Under the pieces are notes generated by a model. It searched no databases, had not been told where the DNA came from, and saw only the letters and a program-made list of their open reading frames with translations. DNA of 18,086 bases from Planctomycetales bacterium (GTDB taxonomy: Bacteria > Planctomycetota > Planctomycetia > Pirellulales > UBA7805), in the NCBI GenBank assembly GCA_011772275.1, contig WVZU01000224.1, positions 8,094-26,179 of the forward strand, read 5' to 3'. Positions 1-7,928 of this stretch are shown here, piece by piece; position 1 is the first letter of the stretch; each line of letters begins with the position of its first letter. A program made the position numbers and the translations under genes.

Positions 1-950
1 TCGAGAAAGCGGCGACGTTGGTAAAGTCCATGACGTTCCCGCAGGAAAAGCAGGATCGCATTATGCTGCGTTTGCACGCTGGCCAGGCGAGCGTTAACGA
101 GCGGGCGGATGCCTGGGGCGAAGCGATAAAGCATCTGGAGGAATGGATCAAGATCGATCCCAAGAATCCCGCGGCGCACGTGCGACTGGCACGGGCCCTG
201 TTCCGCACGAACCAGGGGAAGAAGGCGTATGTTCGAGCGAAGAAGGCTTCGGTGTTGAGCAACAAGTTTGCCAAGGCGCCGATCCTGATCGCTCAGTTTT
301 ATTCCGAAACGGGTCAGGAGGAACTGGCCGAACAATGGCTGTCCGAGGCGGAAAAGCGCTATTCGAATGACCTGACCACGCGACTGGTATTGGCCGAACG
401 GGAGTGGCGGAGGGGGCGGAAGGCGGATGCAAAGCGGCATGCCAAAGCGGCCAGCCAAATCGACCCGACTTCGGCCAAGGCCGCCCTGCTGGTCGGCATG
501 ATCGCTCAACTGGAACACGATTTCACCAAGGCCGAAAGAAGCTACGCCATGGCCAGGGACTCGGCCCCTAAGGAATTTGCCCCGCGCAACTATTTGGCCC
601 TGGTGCTGGCGCTGCAAGGCGGCGAGGACAAACTGGAGGACGCCCTGCGACTGGCTCAAGCGAACCGCCAGGACTTCCCCAACAGCGCTGTGGCCGCCGC
701 CACGTTAGGGTTCGTGCAACAACAGATGGGCCAGCCGCAGGAGGCGGTAAAGAATTTACAGTTAGCCGGTTCCGCCGGTCGGGGTACTGCGGATATGGCC
801 TATATCTTTGCCAAGTTTTGGGCCGACCAGGGGGAAAAGGAGCGGGCCCGCAAGGTGCTCGGCCAGTTGCTCAGCAGCAGCAACAACAAGACCTTGTTTG
901 TGCTGCGGCGGAACGCCGAGCAACTTTACCGGCAGCTGGGTGGCCGGTAG
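1..950 (+). CDS. Tetratricopeptide-repeat protein, 5' truncated by the window edge
   Basis: The reading frame is open to the left edge (first whole codon at 3), so the true start lies outside. A TTG at 18 and an ATG at 30 are available, but nothing marks either as a start. At least 310 residues are visible. They form a chain of helical pairs with TPR spacing: helices around the IDPKNPAAHVRLARALF stretch, then repeated A-rich helices ending in 'ATLGFVQQQMGQPQEAVKNL'. No enzyme motif or membrane segment is visible in this part. TPR solenoids bind other proteins. The partner cannot be read from sequence. It converges on the AAA+ gene at 1094-1861, whose stop is 143 bases away. Exosortase systems of other bacteria often include a TPR lipoprotein (PrsT), so a link to the nearby exosortase is possible but is only inference. 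TPR family is confident; specific role unknown. Confidence 0.8.
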   Translation, partial: EKAATLVKSMTFPQEKQDRIMLRLHAGQASVNERADAWGEAIKHLEEWIKIDPKNPAAHVRLARALFRTNQGKKAYVRAKKASVLSNKFAKAPILIAQFYSETGQEELAEQWLSEAEKRYSNDLTTRLVLAEREWRRGRKADAKRHAKAASQIDPTSAKAALLVGMIAQLEHDFTKAERSYAMARDSAPKEFAPRNYLALVLALQGGEDKLEDALRLAQANRQDFPNSAVAAATLGFVQQQMGQPQEAVKNLQLAGSAGRGTADMAYIFAKFWADQGEKERARKVLGQLLSSSNNKTLFVLRRNAEQLYRQLGGR

Positions 951-1093
951 AACGGGCGGGGGCAGCCGTTCAGGTTTCCGCTTCTTCAGCTGCGGACCCT
1001 TGGTCTGCATCAGGAAGACGTCGGCCTTGCTTGCCGTCCCTGGCGGATCTGCGACGGACCGAAGATGCTGGCGGCACCTGAGCGGGGGCCCGG

Positions 1094-1861
1094 TTAATGC
1101 AAAAAAGAAAACGACCAGGCGTTCAGCTGATCTCCCTCTGCAAAAATCGCCGCCCGCTCGATCACTTCGCGAAGTTCCGCCACGTTACCCGGCCAGGCAT
1201 GCTGCCGCAGACGCCGGCAGCCGTCCGGCATCAGCCGTTTTGGCGGTTCGTCCAGTTCTTCCGCCAGTTCTGCAAGAAACCCCTGTGCCAGCGGTTCGAT
1301 ATCCTCCAGCCGTTGAGACAAAGGCAGCGTATGCAGTGAGACGGCGTCCAGCAGCGTATAAAGCTCTGGCAGAAGCCGACGGTCCTGCACCTGCTTTTGC
1401 AGATCGTTCAGCGACGAGGTGATTACGCGAACGTCGAACGCCACACTGGTTTCGGCGCCCAAGGGTGTGACTTTACCGGTCGACAGTGCTGTGAGCAATA
1501 AATGCTGATGTTCCAGGGACAGTCCCTCGACATGCGCCAGACACAGGGTGCCCCCATCCGCCGCTCGTAAACACCCCAGCCCCGAACCGGTTGTCGCTTC
1601 GAAGGCCCCCTCTTCGTGGCCGAACATTTGACTGGCAAATGTTTCCGGACCCAGCAGGGCGCAATTGACGGGAATCATCGGGCGCTCAGCCCGCGGGCTC
1701 AACTGGTGAACCAAACGCGCCAGCAGGCGTTTTCCCGTGCCTTCGGCACCGGTAATGGCGACGTGGTAACGATGACGGGCGACTTGCGGGATCCGCCTGC
1801 GAATGTTGTCTGCCCACGCTGATCCGCCCAGAAATTGATCCAGTTTCGAGTCAGATGGCAT
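1094..1861 (-). CDS. Degenerate sigma-54-activator-type AAA+ domain protein
   Basis: The 255 residues align along their whole length with the AAA+ domain of sigma-54 enhancer-binding proteins: Walker A GAEGTGKR (38-45), the 'PVNCALL' strand, the 'GHEEGAF' loop, the 'LEDIEPLAQ' helix and the sensor-2 segment 'WPGNVAELREVIERAAI' (223-239). Features needed for normal activator function are altered. The GAFTGA loop that contacts sigma-54 reads GAFEAT (85-90), and Walker B reads GGTLCLAH (103-110) where GGTLFLDE is usual, so the Mg/water-activating acidic pair is absent. There is no receiver domain and no C-terminal helix-turn-helix; the protein stops shortly after sensor 2. ATP binding is plausible. 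Hydrolysis and sigma-54 remodelling are doubtful. It starts 67 bases after the exosortase stop on the same strand, suggesting co-transcription and a scaffold or regulatory role in that system. No clear Shine-Dalgarno sequence is visible. Confidence 0.8.
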   Translation of the reverse strand: MPSDSKLDQFLGGSAWADNIRRRIPQVARHRYHVAITGAEGTGKRLLARLVHQLSPRAERPMIPVNCALLGPETFASQMFGHEEGAFEATTGSGLGCLRAADGGTLCLAHVEGLSLEHQHLLLTALSTGKVTPLGAETSVAFDVRVITSSLNDLQKQVQDRRLLPELYTLLDAVSLHTLPLSQRLEDIEPLAQGFLAELAEELDEPPKRLMPDGCRRLRQHAWPGNVAELREVIERAAIFAEGDQLNAWSFSFLH

Positions 1862-1928
1862 TAGGGCTCAGGCCTGGCAGGTGAAGGGAGGAAGACGACA
1901 TGTCGCAGCGCCATAAGCTTTATTCTGT

Positions 1929-2966
1929 TTAGCCGGGAGATGTTTGCAAGACCGCCTCCGGGGCTGTGGGGCCAGGAGACCACCAGCGACGGGTGCCGAT
2001 CAGAATAAACAGCGACAATGTCAAGAAAACCACGTGGCTTAACCGGGAATGCGCGAGGCTGACCGCGATCTGAGCATCGTTCAGGCGAGTGGCCACGTCG
2101 ATGATCAGGTACAGCCGCAGGGCGTTCAGCAAGTAAAGAAATACGAGGCCGCCAAAGACCACCAGGCAAAACCTGGTCCGATGAATCTCCTTCCCTCCGG
2201 CCAACAGCAGGGCCCCGCTCAGCAGGCAAAACGTCGCCAGGGATTCCACTTCGGCGCAAAAGGGCGTAACCTCCAGGATCACCGCGTCCCGGCAACCAAA
2301 TACGGGATTCCCCGCAGAGCGGGTGAAGTAGCAGACCGGTTCCGAGTAGCCGGCCAGGGCCAGCAGTTGGAGCGTCAACCCGACGATGGGCTGGTGAATG
2401 AAATACCATAATTTGCGAATTTCGGGTGTGATCAAAAATAGCGTGAACGCCAGCAAAACAGCGGTAAACGCCTGGTGCCAGCTGAGCCGCAGCCAGGTCG
2501 CCAGCTTGTTGGATGGTACGAAGGCCAGCCAAGCCGTGATGCCGACCCAGATTGCCAGCACGACCCAGGCGACCGCCAGCCACCGAAAAAGACTTTCCTG
2601 GCCGGTGATTTTCTGTTGCAAATTGTGCAGTCGCAAGGTGACCTGGAACAGCAGGCCGTAGCCAGCGAGGTTTGCGGCCAACCAGGCAATCCGCTGCCAG
2701 GACCAGCGCAAACTTGCGGTGCCGCCCAATCCATCGGCGGCCAGCAGCAGGAATAAGATCGTACTGAGAAAGGCGAGATTTGCGGTAAGCGGATGCGCAA
2801 GGTACCGCATCGCGCCGACTTTGAATTCGACGTAGGGTGAAAGGATGACGACCTCTGTGGCCCACAGGGTCAGCGGCAGAAGAATCGGCAGCCGCAGCCA
2901 GGTCCACAATGTCGGCAAGTCACCGGCGGCCGCAGGCGGGGCTGAGGTGGCTTTGGCTATCGTCAT
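1929..2966 (-). CDS. Exosortase/archaeosortase family transpeptidase
   Basis: This is a polytopic membrane protein of 345 residues (from ATG 2966), with about eight hydrophobic segments beginning near residue 22. The family's Cys-Arg-His triad is recognisable in three late segments: 'TPFCAEVESLATF' (Cys237), 'LLNALRLYLIID' (Arg284) and 'AHSRLSHVVFL' (probably His306, by alignment with the usual H-x4-W-V-V-F pattern). Exosortases cleave a C-terminal sorting signal, such as PEP-CTERM, and transfer the protein to a cell-surface anchor. No substrate with such a tail is encoded in this window. The frame stays open to 3131, overlapping the ftsH 3' end. ATG 2966 was preferred because it gives a short N-terminus before the first membrane helix; the start at 3086 has no visible ribosome site. 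It lies downstream of ftsH and upstream of the AAA+ gene on the same strand. Subfamily not assigned. Confidence 0.85.
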   Translation of the reverse strand: MTIAKATSAPPAAAGDLPTLWTWLRLPILLPLTLWATEVVILSPYVEFKVGAMRYLAHPLTANLAFLSTILFLLLAADGLGGTASLRWSWQRIAWLAANLAGYGLLFQVTLRLHNLQQKITGQESLFRWLAVAWVVLAIWVGITAWLAFVPSNKLATWLRLSWHQAFTAVLLAFTLFLITPEIRKLWYFIHQPIVGLTLQLLALAGYSEPVCYFTRSAGNPVFGCRDAVILEVTPFCAEVESLATFCLLSGALLLAGGKEIHRTRFCLVVFGGLVFLYLLNALRLYLIIDVATRLNDAQIAVSLAHSRLSHVVFLTLSLFILIGTRRWWSPGPTAPEAVLQTSPG

Positions 2967-3056
2967 CCCAACCGTTCCCGACGGCGGCTTGTTACCAGAA
3001 AAACCTGTGGACTGTGGCGGGCCCCTGCCTGCCCATTCGCTGCTTGCCGGGCCTGA

Positions 3057-3070
3057 CCCTGCCGGCAGGG
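3057..3070. repeat. 14-bp perfect palindrome directly after ftsH
   Basis: CCCTGCCGGCAGGG is its own reverse complement and begins two bases beyond the ftsH stop codon (3073-3075). It has no following T-run, so it is not a classic intrinsic terminator. It could form an intercistronic hairpin between ftsH and the exosortase gene. Confidence 0.6.
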
Positions 3071-3072
3071 CA

Positions 3073-5085
3073 TTAGGCCTTGACATCGTCGCGAATTTTT
3101 TCCGATTCGGGCTGGTCCACGGGGCTGCCATTCCCTTCGTGCGTGACGTAGGCGGACGGCCCGATCAGGGCTTCGATTTCATCTTCGTCCAGCACTTCCC
3201 GTTGAATTAGCTCCCGTGCCAGTTTGTCCAGTTTGTCGCGATGTTGATGCAGGATATCCCGAGCACGCGTATCGGATTCGTGCAGCAGTCGAGCGACTTC
3301 TTCGTCGATCAGCTGTTGGGTATGTTCGCTGAATTGACGTTGTTCATGGATTTCGCGGCCCAAGAACGGATGTTCTTCTGTCAAATGGTAAGCAACGGGT
3401 CCCAGCCTGTCGCTCATCCCCCAATGGGCCACCATGCGGCGAGCCAGCTTGGTTGCCTGGCTCAAATCATTCTCAGCCCCGGCACTGTACTGGTCGTAGA
3501 CCAGCTTTTCCGCAGCTCGGCCCCCCATAATAAACACCAATCGTGCGAGGAGATCGCTTTGGCAAACGTTTAAGCGGTCTTCTTCGGGCAACAGTTGCGT
3601 GACTCCCAATGCGCGGCCACGGGGAATGATGGTGACCTTGTGCAGGCGGTCGTTTCCGGGGACCAGCCAGGCCAGCAGCGCGTGTCCGGCTTCGTGATAG
3701 GCGGTCATGTCTTTCTCTTTGCCGGTCAACACCTCTTCCCGCTTGGCACCCATGATGACCTTATCGCGAGCGTGTTCAAAGTCTTCCATGTCGACATTGT
3801 CTTTGCCCGCGCGGGTGGCCCACAGAGCGGCTTCGTTGACCAGGTTGCGGATATCGGCGCCGGTCAGACCTACCGTTCCTGCCGCCAGTTTTTCCAGATC
3901 CACGTCATCGGCCAAGGGGACATTTCGGCAGTGAACGCGAAAGATGGCCACACGTCCTTTTTGGGTCGGTCGATCAACGGTGATATGCCGGTCAAAGCGT
4001 CCTGGTCGCAGCAAGGCCGGGTCCAGCACGTCGGGTCGGTTGGTGGCGGCCAGGACGATCACCGATTCATTGGGTTGGAATCCGTCCATTTCGCTCAGAA
4101 TCTGATTCAGCGTTTGTTCCCGTTCGTCATGTCCGCCCCCCAGCCCTGCGCCCCGATGCCGTCCCACGGCGTCGATTTCGTCGATAAAGAGGATACAGGG
4201 TGAGTTTTCCTTGGCGGTTCGAAACAAGTCCCGCACCCGACCCGCTCCCACCCCGACAAACATCTGGATGAACTCGGAACCGTTGATCGAGTAAAACGGC
4301 ACACCCGCTTCGCCCGCGACGGCGCGGGCCAGCAGGGTTTTGCCGGTACCGGGAGGACCGTTCAGGAGGATGCCCTTGGGCACGCGACCGCCCAGGCGTT
4401 GAAATTTTTCCGGGTCTTTCAGAAAGTCGATGACTTCCTGTAGATCCCGTTTGACCCCTTCCAGGCCGGCGACATCTCCAAAGGTCACGCGCTTGTCGCT
4501 GGATTCGTACTTTTGGGCGGGGCTTTTGGAGAATCCAGAGAGGATGCCGCCTCCGCCCATGAACTGGTCACGAGCGCGGCGGAACATGGTGACAAAGGCG
4601 ACGAACAGCAGAATCGTGACGAAGAGGTAAACAAAAATCAGCGTACTGGTACTGTCGGTGGGTACCTGCGGCCGGATAATCACCCCGCGTTCGATCAGTT
4701 CCTTGTCCAGCTGCTCGCCGACTAAAGGGCTGAGCACCACGCTGAAGTGTTCCAGATACTTTTCCGGCTCTTTGTCTTTCTTGGCCGTCTTCCCCTTCCC
4801 CGCCGCGGCGTCCTTCGGTTTCAGCGGCGGCTCTTTGAACTTGCCATAGACGCTCTGGCCGTCGATTTCGATTTCGGCGATGTTGCCAGCCTGCAGCTGC
4901 GCTCGAAAAAAATCGTAGCTGATGGTCGAACGCTTGGGCCCGGTATTGGAAAATATCAGCATTCCCAAGGCCAGCAACAGAACAGCCAAAAAGACCAGCG
5001 AAGTGGCATTCAGCTTCGGACGAACGGGCTTTTTCTGCTCAGGCGTCGATCCGCCCTGGTCTGCATCCGGTTTGTTGTCCAGCAT
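3073..5085 (-). CDS. ftsH: ATP-dependent zinc metalloprotease FtsH
   Basis: This membrane-anchored AAA+ protease degrades misfolded membrane proteins and short-lived regulators. The 670 residues show the full layout: first membrane helix about 28-46; an extracytoplasmic domain with a Lys-rich insert about 88-110; second helix about 147-167; Walker A GPPGTGKT (243-250); pore loop FVGVGA; Walker B ILFIDE (298-303); the second region of homology around '[19 protein letters not shown]'; the zinc site HEAGH (464-468); and the third ligand Asp540 in '[10 protein letters not shown]'. All catalytic residues are present and the length is normal. The ATG at 5085 is preceded by AGGGAGAA at good spacing. 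It lies 56 bases after the MORN_2 lipoprotein gene and before the exosortase on the same strand, so a shared transcript is likely. The active site faces the cytoplasm. Confidence 0.98.
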   Translation of the reverse strand: MLDNKPDADQGGSTPEQKKPVRPKLNATSLVFLAVLLLALGMLIFSNTGPKRSTISYDFFRAQLQAGNIAEIEIDGQSVYGKFKEPPLKPKDAAAGKGKTAKKDKEPEKYLEHFSVVLSPLVGEQLDKELIERGVIIRPQVPTDSTSTLIFVYLFVTILLFVAFVTMFRRARDQFMGGGGILSGFSKSPAQKYESSDKRVTFGDVAGLEGVKRDLQEVIDFLKDPEKFQRLGGRVPKGILLNGPPGTGKTLLARAVAGEAGVPFYSINGSEFIQMFVGVGAGRVRDLFRTAKENSPCILFIDEIDAVGRHRGAGLGGGHDEREQTLNQILSEMDGFQPNESVIVLAATNRPDVLDPALLRPGRFDRHITVDRPTQKGRVAIFRVHCRNVPLADDVDLEKLAAGTVGLTGADIRNLVNEAALWATRAGKDNVDMEDFEHARDKVIMGAKREEVLTGKEKDMTAYHEAGHALLAWLVPGNDRLHKVTIIPRGRALGVTQLLPEEDRLNVCQSDLLARLVFIMGGRAAEKLVYDQYSAGAENDLSQATKLARRMVAHWGMSDRLGPVAYHLTEEHPFLGREIHEQRQFSEHTQQLIDEEVARLLHESDTRARDILHQHRDKLDKLARELIQREVLDEDEIEALIGPSAYVTHEGNGSPVDQPESEKIRDDVKA

Positions 5086-5141
5086 GAATTCTCCCTGTCG
5101 AGGATCTTTCTCAACCTGCCCGATCCGGAACGGACCACCAC

Positions 5142-6056
5142 TTAATTGACGATTTCGCCGTCGCGGAACTGCAATTCGTTTACAAGATTTCCCCGTTCAT
5201 CCCACTGCGCCGCTCGGCCATGCCGCTTTCCATTGCGGAACTCGACTTCATTTCGCAACTTTCCGTTCTCGTACCACTCCGCGGCCTTGCCGTGTTGGCG
5301 TCCCTCGACAAAGTGAACTTCCCGGTGCTTGGTTAGCGTCGTCTGGCCTTCCTGGGGAAGAAACCATTTCGTGGATGTGCCATGACGTGTGCCTCCCTTA
5401 AAGCGGATTACCTGCACGGCAATTTTGCCCGTCGGGTCGTATTCCGTCCACGTCCCGTCCCGCAGGCCGCGGGCGTACGATTCGATACGCTGCAATGTCC
5501 CGTCCTTCCGGAAAAAGGACCACTCGCCGTCCGGCCGGCCACCAAGGTACTTTCCGGATTTGACAAGCTGGCCCTCCGGGTTGTGAAACTCCCACAGGCC
5601 GACCTGCTTGCCCTCATGGTACATGCCCTTTTTCCAAAGCGTGCCGTTCTCCCACCATTCTTGAAATTCACCATGGATCCGGGAGGGATAATTGTCAAAG
5701 ACCTGTAGCCGGAAGGTCCGTTTCGCGTTTCCATTTTCGTATTGGGTGGAAATCTCTTTGACCTCTCGAGGTACGCGGTTGCCGCCGCTATCATCATCCC
5801 CTTCGGCAAGGTAGCTGGCATATTCGTTGGGATCGATGTCAATCACCGGGTTGAGTGGGGTTCTGGGCACGGGCTGGGACGAATCAGGCGAGGACCCGTC
5901 GTCTGTCTCGTCCTTGACTTCGACCCTTGGAGAATCTGGTGGACCCAGCGCGTCCAGGTCGTCGACGATATCCGCATCGTCCCAGCCGCTACAACCGCTG
6001 AAAATCACGGTGGCGCTAATCAGTGTGGCCCAAGCCATTCCACGGAGGGGGTTCAT
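5142..6056 (-). CDS. MORN_2-repeat lipoprotein (YwqK-like)
   Basis: The chosen ATG at 6056 gives 304 residues starting with a lipoprotein-type signal peptide: MNPLRG, a hydrophobic stretch, then FSGC with Cys22 as the candidate lipidation site. Phe at -3 is less usual than Leu. The frame runs open to 6167, but the upstream 37 residues lack signal character. After an acidic, Pro-rich linker (about 23-110) come roughly seven MORN_2 units of the type 'GxWxxxxxxGxLxxxxxYxxG', for example 'HGEFQEWWENGTLWKKGMY' and 'HGRAAQWDERGNLVNELQF'. Proteins with these repeats are often named YwqK-family antitoxins by homology, but no toxin gene is adjacent, and the repeats are better viewed as a beta-rich surface or binding module. 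It probably sits in an envelope membrane. It is first in the run MORN_2 - ftsH - exosortase - AAA+. Function unknown. Confidence 0.85.
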   Translation of the reverse strand: MNPLRGMAWATLISATVIFSGCSGWDDADIVDDLDALGPPDSPRVEVKDETDDGSSPDSSQPVPRTPLNPVIDIDPNEYASYLAEGDDDSGGNRVPREVKEISTQYENGNAKRTFRLQVFDNYPSRIHGEFQEWWENGTLWKKGMYHEGKQVGLWEFHNPEGQLVKSGKYLGGRPDGEWSFFRKDGTLQRIESYARGLRDGTWTEYDPTGKIAVQVIRFKGGTRHGTSTKWFLPQEGQTTLTKHREVHFVEGRQHGKAAEWYENGKLRNEVEFRNGKRHGRAAQWDERGNLVNELQFRDGEIVN

Positions 6057-6208
6057 TCCAGCATTCTCTGTCGGCTGTAGCCATCCGCTCCCGTCGGTCG
6101 CCGGCTGCCCGTTGCCTGGCGGATGCGGATAAAGATGAATATGACAAATACGGCCTGAGCGGTCCATTGCGGCGAGAAACTACCTTATATCATACGCTGT
6201 AGACGCCT

Positions 6209-6243
6209 GGGGGGGGCCGCGGGGGCCCGAGGGGAGGAAGGGG
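6209..6243 (+). other. Potential G-quadruplex motif
   Basis: Four G-runs occur in close order on the + strand: 8 G at 6209-6216, 5 G at 6221-6225, 4 G at 6231-6234 and 4 G at 6240-6243, separated by 4-5 base loops. This satisfies the simple four-run G4 pattern. It sits about 155 bases upstream of the MORN_2 lipoprotein start, on that gene's template strand. No function is shown. Confidence 0.45.
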
Positions 6244-6329
6244 CGCGGGCCGTCCCGCGTCGGAAGGCAACCGACGTCTGAACGGTTGCTGCCGGCGGAA
6301 AAACCTCCTGGCCCCTATACGATGGAACC

Positions 6330-6507
6330 GCCTGCCGCCGCTTGGTGACTCGATTTTCCGGGGACATCCCGGACCTGGGACTGGCGCCCCAGGCTGTGGC
6401 CGGTGGCCGCTGCGCGGCTGGTTTTGCGTGGGATCGCGGTCCCTGAGGCTGGCGCCGCAGGCTTTTTTCTTGCTCAGCGCTTCACCCTTGGCGACCAGAT
6501 CGGTCAT
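6330..6507. repeat. Interspersed hairpin repeat, copy A (two tandem units plus tail)
   Basis: Unit A1 (about 6330-6397) and unit A2 (about 6398-6466) each carry a GC stem region, a T-rich spacer, then an imperfect palindrome of the form CCTGGGGCTGGCGCCCCAGG: 6374-6393 in A1 and 6442-6461 in A2. In A2 the upstream stem is GCCGC-TGC-GCGGC (6406-6418). The array ends with a tail at 6477-6507 containing 'TTGGCGACCAGATCGGTCAT', 20 bases before the stop codon of the neighbouring minus-strand gene. A related single unit with the same tail is at 9086-9191. Six T residues follow the A2 hairpin (6463-6468), so it could also act as a terminator on the + strand, although no + strand gene precedes it. Confidence 0.75.
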
Positions 6508-6526
6508 CCGCCAGACGGTATCGGGT

Positions 6527-7588
6527 CTAAGGGGCCTGGTACCGCCGGTTAAAGATCTCTGGATCAAAGGGATCCTGGGGATGGTACGAATTGGTGGAAT
6601 GGGTACCACTGGGGGGGGCCTGGGTGACGGGCTGTGCGGTGCCATCCGAGTCCCGCGGGTTATGCAGCGCCTTTTGGGGCAGGGCGAACGAGGCGATGTC
6701 GGATTTGGCCGCGGCGTGCCGGTCCGTCGCCGGTGGCGGGGACGTCGCCAGCCCACCAAGCCAGTTTCGCAGCTTTTGTTGAGCGGGTTCGGAAAGCGAT
6801 CCTGATCGTTGAGAAGGTCCGTGCGGATGCGTCGCGGCGTGCCAGATCCGGCTGGCTTTCGGGTCCTCCCGGTCTACCCAGCGCATGACCGCTTCAAGAT
6901 TACGCAGCGTCAGCCGACGTCGCGGTCGCTGGCCATGCGGAAAACGCTGCAGTTGGAAATCATTGGTTGCCGCCGATCCGTGACAGGATCTGGCCGAACA
7001 GCTGTTAACCAGCAGCGGCTGGATCGTGTTGGTAAACGATTCGACGGCGCCTGGCGGCAGCCGGCGGACCAGTGCGTCTAGCTGAGCGGGGTCGGTCGCT
7101 GGCTGCTGGTGGGAGACAGGCTCAGCAACCGCGGCCGCCTGCTGAGTGGCGGCTGCCAAACGATTTCTGACGATGGCCGCCAGGCGGTGCTGCGGTTCCA
7201 GATTTGTCGCCAACGCCAGCTGGTGACGAGCATGTCCCAGCAGGCCATGGTCAAGGCACCAACGGGCCAGCTGAAAATGTTGGTTGGCCGATCCGAAACG
7301 AAGGTTGCTCTGTTTCAAGCGAAAGCCTTCCTCAAGCGTGTGGCAGACATGTTCCACCTCTTCCATCGGCACGCGTATCTCACCGTAAGGCAGCGTCACC
7401 AGGTAACTGTCGCCATGCAGACTGACCTGTCCCCGCAAAACCTGTCCGTTCCGCAGGACCAGAAGCTGGGGGGAAGCCTGGGGCGGATCGGCAGCCACGC
7501 GCAACGAACCGGCCGTCAGCAACCCCAGCAGCAGGCCGAGGACCACCGGGGGAAATATTCGGCAGGGGAATTTGGGGTGCCGCACCAT
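6527..7588 (-). CDS. Secreted protein with cytochrome-like CX4CH motif
   Basis: The ATG at 7588 gives 353 residues with a typical signal peptide: MVRHPKFPCR, a Leu-rich core and a cleavage-like 'LRVAADPP'. An in-frame ATG at 7636 is possible; neither has a strong ribosome site. Residues about 42-80 form a small beta-rich segment, 'QLLVLRNGQVLRGQVSLHGD'. Residues about 100-150 are helical, possibly one or two TPR-like pairs. The segment 'TIQPLLVNSCSARSCHGS' (188-205) resembles the haem-binding region of planctomycete PSCyt1-type cytochromes ('I-x-P-I/L-L...C-x2-C-H-G'), but the cysteines here (197 and 202) are four residues apart, not two. The C-terminal ~100 residues are Pro/His/Ser-rich. Whether it binds haem is unknown. 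It would act in the periplasm. It is divergent from the MDR oxidoreductase gene. Confidence 0.75.
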   Translation of the reverse strand: MVRHPKFPCRIFPPVVLGLLLGLLTAGSLRVAADPPQASPQLLVLRNGQVLRGQVSLHGDSYLVTLPYGEIRVPMEEVEHVCHTLEEGFRLKQSNLRFGSANQHFQLARWCLDHGLLGHARHQLALATNLEPQHRLAAIVRNRLAAATQQAAAVAEPVSHQQPATDPAQLDALVRRLPPGAVESFTNTIQPLLVNSCSARSCHGSAATNDFQLQRFPHGQRPRRRLTLRNLEAVMRWVDREDPKASRIWHAATHPHGPSQRSGSLSEPAQQKLRNWLGGLATSPPPATDRHAAAKSDIASFALPQKALHNPRDSDGTAQPVTQAPPSGTHSTNSYHPQDPFDPEIFNRRYQAP

Positions 7589-7928
7589 GTCAACAAGTAC
7601 CAAGCCGTGGACGTTAACGCGTCGTGATGTCCGCATGGGAGAACCTGGGCTCCCGAAGCTCTTTTGACGGAAAGGCTCGGCGGCTATCCGCAGAACACGG
7701 GCCCCGCGATGGCCGGCATCCACGTGGCGAAATTCCTGGCGCCCCCGCCTGCTGCGGTTGCCGGTTCCCCGGATCGACAGGTGGGGGCGGAGATTAAACT
7801 AGGGACCGGGTCGGGTCAAGCTAGCTTGGCTGCCGGGCCTTCACGAATTGCCGAGCCGCGCCAGCATCGGATACACTCCAGCCGGGAAGTCGTGCCATTT
7901 GGGATTTTGAACTGGGGAGTGGATTGCC
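7589..7928. other. 340-base divergent intergenic region
   Basis: This separates the minus-strand cytochrome-like gene from the plus-strand oxidoreductase gene. It contains candidate overlapping promoters and a 12-bp palindrome (7774-7828). A GGGGAG ribosome site lies about 10 bases before the ATG at 7929. Open frames within it overlap the flanking genes and show no recognisable protein. Confidence 0.55.
7774..7828. promoter_or_regulatory. Candidate divergent promoters with 12-bp palindromic operator
   Basis: On the + strand, TCGACA (7774-7779) and TAAACT (7795-7800) resemble -35 and -10 boxes. On the minus strand, TTGACC (complement of 7814-7819) and TTTAAT (complement of 7793-7798) do the same. 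Both pairs have a 15-base spacer, shorter than ideal. The perfect palindrome CAAGCTAGCTTG (7817-7828) overlaps the minus-strand -35 and lies just downstream of the plus-strand -10, where a repressor could block both. Confidence 0.3.

Larger units (their letters stand above)
6057..6526. other. 470-base non-coding region with G-runs and repeat array
   Basis: This lies between two minus-strand genes. It holds a G-rich run (6209-6243) and a tandem hairpin repeat array (6330-6507). An AT-rich patch around 6182-6196 reads TATGATATAAGG on the minus strand and could be a -10 region for the MORN_2/ftsH unit, but no -35 match is visible. A minus-strand frame across 6190-6759 is open, but its composition is Pro/Arg-rich and it runs through the repeat, so it is not called. 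Confidence 0.6.

Noticed and set aside
1861..2907. Second minus-strand frame of 348 codons over the exosortase
   Set aside because: It is out of frame with the exosortase, whose membrane helices and Cys/Arg/His triad mark the true frame.
6463..6468. T-run after the A2 hairpin as a dedicated intrinsic terminator
   Set aside because: No plus-strand gene lies upstream, and the hairpin belongs to a repeated element, so terminator function is not the simplest reading.
6190..6759. Minus-strand frame of 189 codons over the repeat array
   Set aside because: It is Pro/Arg-rich, runs through the hairpin repeats and overlaps the end of the cytochrome-like gene; the repeat explains the similarity to a frame at 8926-9162.
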